Below, in pieces: positions 57,583-64,000 of a DNA stretch of 64,000 bases. Each line of letters begins with the position of its first letter. The stretch's first letter is position 1. Below the pieces are notes generated by a model, which was not told where the DNA came from, made no database searches, and worked only from the letters and a program-made list of their open reading frames with translations. Source of the DNA: Lingula anatina (taxonomy: Eukaryota > Brachiopoda > Lingulata > Lingulida > Lingulidae); the NCBI RefSeq assembly GCF_001039355.2, contig NW_019773625.1, positions 648,917 to 712,916 of the forward strand, read 5' to 3'. A program made the translations under genes and the position numbers.

Positions 57583-59514
57583 TCATGATGAAGGCTTTCC
57601 ATACACCTGAAGATGCAAACTGTCACCTTGCAGTCTTGTCCACACTTCTGCCATGCTGGCCTCATTTTCAATATACATAGGGGTCTCCACTGTGCTCCAC
57701 CGCCACCTAAATAAAAAAAATAACCAAGAAAATTTGTTACTTGCATTGTTGCCAAGGTACTTACACATTAAACCAAACAATTTTTTGTGACTGTTATTTG
57801 AAAAAGCCACTTTATACCTGTTATAAAATGGCCAACAAAAGACTTTAAGATAATGAGTTCATGAAAATTCTTCTTTCATTGTGGGAAGGTGCATTGAATG
57901 CTTTGGCCACACCCACCGTTAATGAAGCCAATAAAGTCACTCTGCTGCCTTAACCAATAATTGCACTAAAAATAATTTAATTTATTAAAATAGATGAATA
58001 AGAAAAAATATAATTAAAAAAAACTAAATGATGATAAAATTCAATCTAGGAACAAACTACCGTCAACTTTGTCAATAATATCCAATAACCACTAAACTAC
58101 CACTTTCTTATTACCATATAGATATAGAATTCTCTGGATATCCAAATTTCTGGCTGGCCTTCTGAAGAGCCTGTTGTAGTGTGCTGCCCCTCCTCAATGG
58201 CCAAGTACTTGTCTCACTGTCACATTCAAAAGTTGCCATGACAACACCTATAGAGGACTTCGAAATTAATGATGGCGGTTTTTTGGGTGGAACAGGGGAC
58301 TTTTCTTTTTGATTTGAATCTTTGGACATTGCCCTCAATTTTAGCTCTAAAATATCTTTATTGCGTTCCAATTGTCCATTCCCTGATAGAGATTGAAGAG
58401 GAGAAACCTTGTTCATTTGTTCTGCATGTCTGCCTGCCACAGCAGGGACAGACTTAGTATAAGTCCCTTTAGACTCCTTAGTCCACTTCCCATGACTATC
58501 AATTAAGCTGGAGGCCACATTTCTATCAGAAGACTTCTGAAGTAATCGTGGCGGGATTTTCAAAGGCACTGGTGGTCTTGAGATACGAGTATCTGTACTA
58601 TTAGCACCATAGGATTTTGTGTCTTCATCTTGTGAAATTTTACTGGTATTGTTAGCTTTGGTGACATCTGTATGTGAACTACTTTTTGTCGTGCCCAAAG
58701 GTAGTAAAAATCTGTGTGGAGGAATTCCAATGTTATCACTGCTGTCTTTTACACTAGATGACAAACATGTACTGCTGCCAGACTTGAAGTCTTTCACCAG
58801 ATGTGGTCCCTTAGGGGGTCTGGCTGGTCTTGGTGACACATTCTTTCTACTTGAAACAGGAGAGTTAGGTGCAGAGTGACTTGATGTCCTTGACAGATTT
58901 GGATGGGCTCTCTACAAAATATAGACAAATCATATAAAGTATAAATGTAATTTTACATATTTATTGTTAAGCAGTGATCTTTCTTTCACTGATAATGAAG
59001 TTTCAAAGTGTCTTTTTTTCTCATTCAAGACTCAGCAAGAAAAAAATACTCTTTCTTAGTGTACAACATATAAATATTTATAAATCACTTACAACTTTTG
59101 AGGTTTCACTTTCACCTTCTGGTTCCAAGCATGACACAACCTGGAAAACAAAATATCTGATTATTTCTGGGCAAAACTGAGGTTTCCAAAATATACAAAA
59201 CAAAATCTATAGAGAACATCCATGGAACTTACTTAAATGTAAAATATCTTAACCAAAATATAATATCCTTATAATTACCATGAATTAATTCCTGATGTAG
59301 AACATAAAAAATATTTGACCTACGTAATAAATTGTTATTTAACTGGTGCTGCACTTAGAAAAGCATGAATAAAGAGAACCATATATGCAAGCACTACCTT
59401 AGCTTTTCCCAAGTAATCTTTTTTCTGTAGGTTTGCAATGGCTGACTGTGGTGGTTTAAAAAGTAGACCAATGGGCACTTGACTAGAAGAGGATACAGGC
59501 ACTGGCTTTCTAAT
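57583..59514 (-). CDS. NCF2-like: p67phox/NOXA1-like NADPH oxidase activator, last four exons (partial)
   Basis: Minus-strand exons: 59514-59398, 59140-59093, 58911-58115 and 57706-57583 (stop at 57583-57585). All are GT-AG and in phase. The first two give VPIGLLFKPPQSAIANLQ, then KKDYLGKAKVV and SCLEPEGESE. This is a close match to the activation domain of p67phox (human [20 protein letters not shown]), which switches on the Nox flavocytochrome. The large exon is a low-complexity linker with three proline-rich SH3-ligand-like stretches (RPARPPKGP, RPPVPLKIPPR, SPVPPKKPPS). It then begins a PB1-like fold that ends in the last exon (TPMYIENEASMAEVWTRL). No SH3 domain follows. The N-terminal TPR exons must lie beyond 59514; none is visible up to 64000. 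Confidence 0.85.
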
Positions 59515-60184
59515 CTACAAAAGAAAAAAATCTTAAATTATTGGTAACAGATTTTATTTTTAGTGAAAGATTTCATAAATGACATTTTTTATTCATATAT
59601 CTATATTCATAAATCATATATCATATATTCATAAATCTATGGAGAGTTAATCAATATTCACAGACAGACACTATATCTTTAAGGGTTCCTGGATGCTGTC
59701 ACCAAGCTTATAGCAGAATTTTTCACAACAAGCTGAAAAAAAGTAGCATATTTTGCATATACCTGCTGGTACTGATGAAAATGCATATATGGGCATTTTT
59801 ACAATCCTGGGCACTTTTCAGATTTTCCCACATATTGCTAATTAACAAATTACATACATATGATCAAAGAATTCTTTTATCACTATGTTAGAGAATGGTG
59901 TAAGTGAAGATAAACACTGAAAATAGAAACCAAATATCACCACCGAGTCCAAAGTTATGCTAAAGCAAAGCCCGAAAAATGACCAAAAATTTTTCCCATT
60001 TTAGTCGTATGAAATAAAAAGCAATATGAAATAAATTAAAACAGTGTTTGGCATTGCATTTTTGTGGATTATAAAACAATCAGTAGTATGGTGGAAGCAA
60101 AAAAATTTAAATATTAACAGGAGAGAGGTGTATCCTAGAAAAAAAAGTCTTTTAATGGCATGCTGGTATTTCCGTTAAACGAAA

Positions 60185-60562
60185 TGTCCATTCCGAAACA
60201 AAAATAAATTACTTTCAGAAAATATATCATAAAACATACAGTATAATTAACCATCCTAATCATTATTTGGATGTATTGGTATTGTTTGTATCAAATAATG
60301 AAATCTGCGTGATGATTCTGGAGCTTGACATGGAGTGCAAAATAACCCTACCGTATTTTTCCGTTAAATTTGTCCATTCCGAAACATTGGGTTTCTCTTA
60401 CATAAAAAGAACATGTTGACACCTAGCCTGTTACAATATATATTAATCTAAAGCCCAGGACATGTGATATTTATTTTTATATAAGAAAACCCCAGTGCAC
60501 AAAAACCCATTTAACTGTGGCCTTTTTTGAGATGCTTGTTAAAAATTGTCCATTCCGAAACA
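60185..60562. repeat. Three spaced TGTCCATTCCGAAACA motifs, about 180 bp apart
   Basis: Exact 16-mers at 60185, 60371 and 60547 (spacing 186 and 176). The DNA between them is poorly conserved. Confidence 0.8.
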
Positions 60563-61210
60563 AAGTACCTTTACATTGCCAATGTTATAAATAGAGAAAA
60601 TTCTGTCTTTAATGCTGTATGTTTCACTTGACATGAGCAAATTACTGTAAAAGCATCATGCATATGACATAAAAATAATAGAAAAACATTTCTTCAATGG
60701 CAACTTTTTAAATTTCTATATATATCCTCAACAAAAAAATTCATTTTTGTGAGACAGCATCTTTTCTTTGGATCTACTAGAACTTCCATTGCATATTTTC
60801 CCAAAGTTCATGTATTTCAAAGTTAAATTAACAATTAATTGAAGAGATTATATCAGTATAAATAGAAATATAGGCAATTTGGATGCTTTGTATCAGAAAG
60901 GACATTTTTTAATACATTGTCTAAAACACTTGTTTACTCTTTGGTCTGCTCATCTATTTATTATTCATGAGGAAGAGGATGATGGGAAGCACATCAAATT
61001 TATGTAGAATATAATTTTGAATAATATAGCTTACCTTACTTTAAATATTGCTTACTTATGATGTACATAAAAGTATACGAAAATAATTATGAGGCTACAC
61101 ATGTTAAAGTTGCGAGAGTCAGTTCACTGGCACCAGTTTACAGAGGCGCTTGCAGGCAGACACAGGTTATAATTAACTTCCTGTGATTATTTATAACATA
61201 TATATATATA

Positions 61211-62560
61211 TACCATTTAAGCAATTTCTTAAATGTTAAATAAATGTCCATTCCGAAACACAGGACATGCCTAAAAGGACATATTTAAAATTTTAATTAC
61301 TAAATTTAAACCTGACCTTGTCAAATAATATTTTATACAGCTATGAGCTATAACAAAAGGAAGTAGAATAGGGTATAATGGAGTGTAGAAGACTCTATTT
61401 TATGTCATGATCAAATACAAATGTAGTAACATTTCAAAAAAGAATCAAAAACTATCCAAAATGACCAATTAATGTAATAAAAACAGTTCAGTTTTAATCT
61501 AGTTAACTCATATTTTGTCCAATGATTGCTTCACCTGTACCTTGTAAACCAACATACTATGAGATCTTAAGGCAATTTCATAAATGTTAAATAAATGTCC
61601 ATTCCGGAACAAGGACATGTCTAAAAGGACATATTTTTAAACATGTCTTTACTGTTGGTAAATCTGACATTGTCAAATAATATTTTATACAGCTATGAAC
61701 TGTAACAAAAGAAACTGGAATAAGGTATAATGGCGTAAAGAATACCTGGAATATATCTCAGAATCAATATTTAGTAAAATAAAATTCCAGTAATGAATTA
61801 TTAGAACAGAATAGACAAAACAAGCACAAAATGTAATAAAAAGACTTCAATTTTAGTTCAGCTTCCGCCTATTTTGCCCAGTTGTTCATAGACTTTACTT
61901 AAAACNGGACATGTCTAAAAGGACATATTTTTAAACATGTCTTTACTGTTGGTAAATCTGACATTGTCAAATAATATTTTATACAGCTATGAACTGTAAC
62001 AAAAGAAACTGGAATAAGGTATAATGGCATAAAGAATACCTGGAATATATCTCAGAATCAATATTTAATAAAATAAAATTCCAGTAATGAATTACTAGTA
62101 CAGAATAGACAAAACAAGTACAAAATGTAATAAAAAGACATCAATTCAGTTCAGCTTCCACCTATTTTGCCCAGTTATTCATAGACTTTACCTAAAACTT
62201 ATAAACTCATATACTACAATATATTTAAACAATATCATAAATGTTTAAAAAAATGTCCTTTCCGAAACAGGGATGTTTCGGAAAGGACATTTATTTTAAC
62301 ATGACACTGCAATTAGCACACATGTCCGCGCAAAATAATATTTTGCACAATCATGAAGCATAACATAAAGAACTAATGCAAGGTAAAGTGAAGTACAGAA
62401 GTCCTCAGAATATCTCAGAATCAAAAACTTCATGGAGTCACATTTAATACTGAAACAGGAAAATTACAAAATATCATTGATTCGTCAAATTTTGGATATT
62501 TTCATCCATTTTTTTTGCAAATACATAAAAGAGCAATACTCTCTGAGTAAAACTAAGTGG
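61211..62560. repeat. Tandem repeat of about 350-bp units
   Basis: About four units starting near 61211, 61571, 61906 (after an N) and 62229. Shared words include TTGTCAAATAATATTTTATA, CAGCTATGA and GTAATAAAAA. The 16-bp motif is near the start of each complete unit (61245, 61596 with one change, 62254 with one change). In the last unit it is followed after four bases by its exact inverse. Confidence 0.8.
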
Positions 62561-62847
62561 TTTTTTGGAGATCAATACCTTAAATTATCATAAAAGTCAC
62601 ACACTTCAAGGTTTAGCTTATGATAATTAAAAAAATGATTTTCAAAATTCAAATAATCATATCTTTATACATACACAGGGTTTTATCTCGGGATTGTCAT
62701 TTCTTATACCCTTCAGGTCTATACTTTCAAGAAAAGTACAAATTTCAACACAATAATGATTTCTATTTTTGACCCTTGGTGGGAAAAAAAGGAGCCCAGG
62801 ATTGTAAAAATGCCCATATTAGGTTTATGCCTCTGTAGTGGTAGTAA

Positions 62848-62876
62848 TTATAATAATAATAATAATAATAATAATG
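62848..62876. repeat. (TAA)n microsatellite
   Basis: About nine AAT units just outside the right inverted end of the 3-kb unit. Confidence 0.9.
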
Positions 62877-62975
62877 ATAAAATCTTAAGATTGCACTTTC
62901 TACAATATAGAGATTTAAACTTAAAATCTAAAACGTACCAAATAAAATCACCAATCTTTCTTGGTGTGTTCTCAG

Positions 62976-63057
62976 CATATTCCTTGTGATGAGTTACTGT
63001 GAGCAGGACCTGGCCAGTCTGCTGGATAATATGCCCAACCCTTTCACTGAGGCACAG
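62976..63057 (+). CDS. CDK10: Single exon of cyclin-dependent kinase 10 (CDK10)
   Basis: 82 bp bounded by a good acceptor (TTGGTGTGTTCTCAG) and a GTATGT donor. The frame reads [20 protein letters not shown], then NPFTEAQ. Human CDK10 has [20 protein letters not shown] followed by TPFSEAQ at the start of the kinase C-lobe, and as I recall the exon ends at the same residue. The next expected exon (through the HRD catalytic loop) is not seen in the remaining 0.9 kb, and no upstream CDK10 exon is seen in the window. It may be part of a real gene with long introns, or a stray exon. Confidence 0.75.
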
Positions 63058-64000
63058 GTATGTAGTGGGCACACGTTCAGCAGCAGTTGGGGTTTTCTGT
63101 TTACCTTATAATATAATTAAGGTACGTATGAAACTATTGCACTAAGTAGTTCGAGGCAACTCCAGGGAGACCCCTAGCTGAATGCAATTAAACTAACAGA
63201 TTAACATATGTAGCTTTGAGTAGAACACAAAAAAAGTTGGTGAGGGTACAAGAGGAGGTGTGTTTATCTGATTGCATTCAGCCAGAAGTTAGTAGGAATT
63301 ACCTGGTTTGATTGTTTCATTGTGAACACACCCTTATATTTTAACCTGGTTTTCTGATAAAAAAAAATTATCCTCTACATTTTCTAATTATTCAACTTTC
63401 TTCACTTGAATATCTAATGCTTAAAATGTTAAATCCTTCTTATTATCTCATTATCTGAAAGTAGGTACCGGCAGCAAGCACATAACGCACAGAAAACCCT
63501 GCTTAAAAGGGCCAAAAAGGTCATTTTCAAGGTTTAATTTCAGTATTAAATTTAATAGTAACCCCCTATATTTTTATACCATATAAAAGGGCAGGTGTTG
63601 CTCTTTCAAATCATATAGAACAAAGCTAGATTTGACATTAAAAAACGTAGTCTAATAAGAGTTGATTGAAACATGTTACGCGCAGTTTAGCAGCATTGTA
63701 CAGCTGCTGACAGCACAGCAGCGCTTAGGTGCAAATGCGCTCCTTGACAAGGCATTAGAAAACGTCTCGGGGATTTTCCGCTATTACTTGCACACGCATG
63801 TTTTTGTTGTCATCTGAAAGCTGAAAAGAAGAGCTAGCCAACGAAGTAACATTCGAAAATATCCACCAAGGAAAAATTATAAAAGTCGACAAAAAAAGGT
63901 AAGTTTTAAAGATTTGTCGAAAGAAAAACTAAAATATTTATATAATGCAAATTATTTACCCCCAACAAACTATATATCAAAATAAAGTGCAACTTCTGTA
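63058..64000. other. Window end; possible first exon near 63660-63899
   Basis: A more GC-rich stretch (about 63670-63800) is followed by a strong AAAAAAAG/GTAAGT donor at about 63899, as at the end of a non-coding first exon on the plus strand. There is no clear ORF, and this is weakly supported. Confidence 0.25.

Larger units (their letters stand above)
59787..62819. mobile_element. 3.03-kb unit bounded by a 26-bp perfect inverted repeat
   Basis: The left end, 59787-59812 (within it GGGCATTTTTACAATCCTGG), is repeated exactly in inverse at 62794-62819. The interior is filled with diverged tandem repeats that carry TGTCCATTCCGAAACA. It has no ORF of note and probably lies in an intron of the p67phox-like gene. 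It could be a non-autonomous transposon; a target duplication was not identified. Confidence 0.6.

Noticed and set aside
62848-63072. Minus-strand ORF over the CDK10 exon, considered as a TPR exon of the p67phox-like gene
   Set aside because: No TPR pattern; the plus-strand reading matches CDK10 with correct splice sites.

Overview
This is animal nuclear DNA: AT-rich, intron-rich, full of degenerate transposons, with poly-T/N and single-N assembly gaps. Its genes are typical of animals (ODF2, an ankyrin/SOCS-box protein, a p67phox-type NADPH oxidase activator, an exon of CDK10). Expanded acetyltransferase families, many MITEs and the frequent word ACATGTA suggest a marine invertebrate, perhaps a bivalve mollusc. 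That placement is inference; the sequence alone does not fix the species.

Region 1 (0.15-35.3 kb) is a tandem, rearranged family of small GNAT-type N-acetyltransferase genes. Each complete gene has the same three-exon plan: exon 1 of 163 bp, exon 2 of 87 bp, exon 3 of about 630 bp, coding for about 292-294 aa. Five lie on the minus strand (A 0.15-1.7, B 6.0-7.6, C 11.8-14.7, D 15.7-17.6, E 19.3-20.8 kb). Two lie on the plus strand (H 26.8-28.5, J 33.5-35.3 kb). Between them are exon-1/exon-2 half-genes with no exon 3 (F 22.4, G 25.2, I 32.8 kb) and smaller relics (2.0, 8.0, 16.5 kb). C has lost its last splice acceptor, and J has lost the usual ATG. The array is broken up by a wrecked Ty3/gypsy element (about 2.3-5.0 kb), a Tc1-like element with both ends visible (8.87-10.57 kb) that holds a nested MITE, several other terminal-inverted-repeat elements, tRNA-like SINE heads and two clusters of short palindromic repeats.

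Region 2 (29.9-41.0 kb) holds three copies of a single-exon, type II membrane glycosyltransferase with a DXD motif. The copy at 36.7-37.9 kb is intact (412 aa). The copy at 29.9 kb is truncated by a chimeric junction, and the copy at 40.3 kb has lost its catalytic core. GNAT plus glycosyltransferase form a duplicated module: 24.6-30.6 kb matches 31.1-37.5 kb.

Region 3 (42.5-64 kb) holds ordinary conserved genes. These are an ankyrin/SOCS-box gene (minus, 5 exons, 367 aa), the complete ODF2/cenexin gene (plus, 17 core exons, 848 aa, with two extra candidate in-frame microexons), and the 3' four exons of a p67phox/NOXA1-like gene (minus) that encode the activation domain, a proline-rich linker and a PB1-like domain. 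The next intron of that gene carries a 3-kb unit bounded by a 26-bp inverted repeat and filled with diverged tandem repeats carrying a 16-bp motif. Just beyond it is a single CDK10 exon on the plus strand with no partner exon in view.
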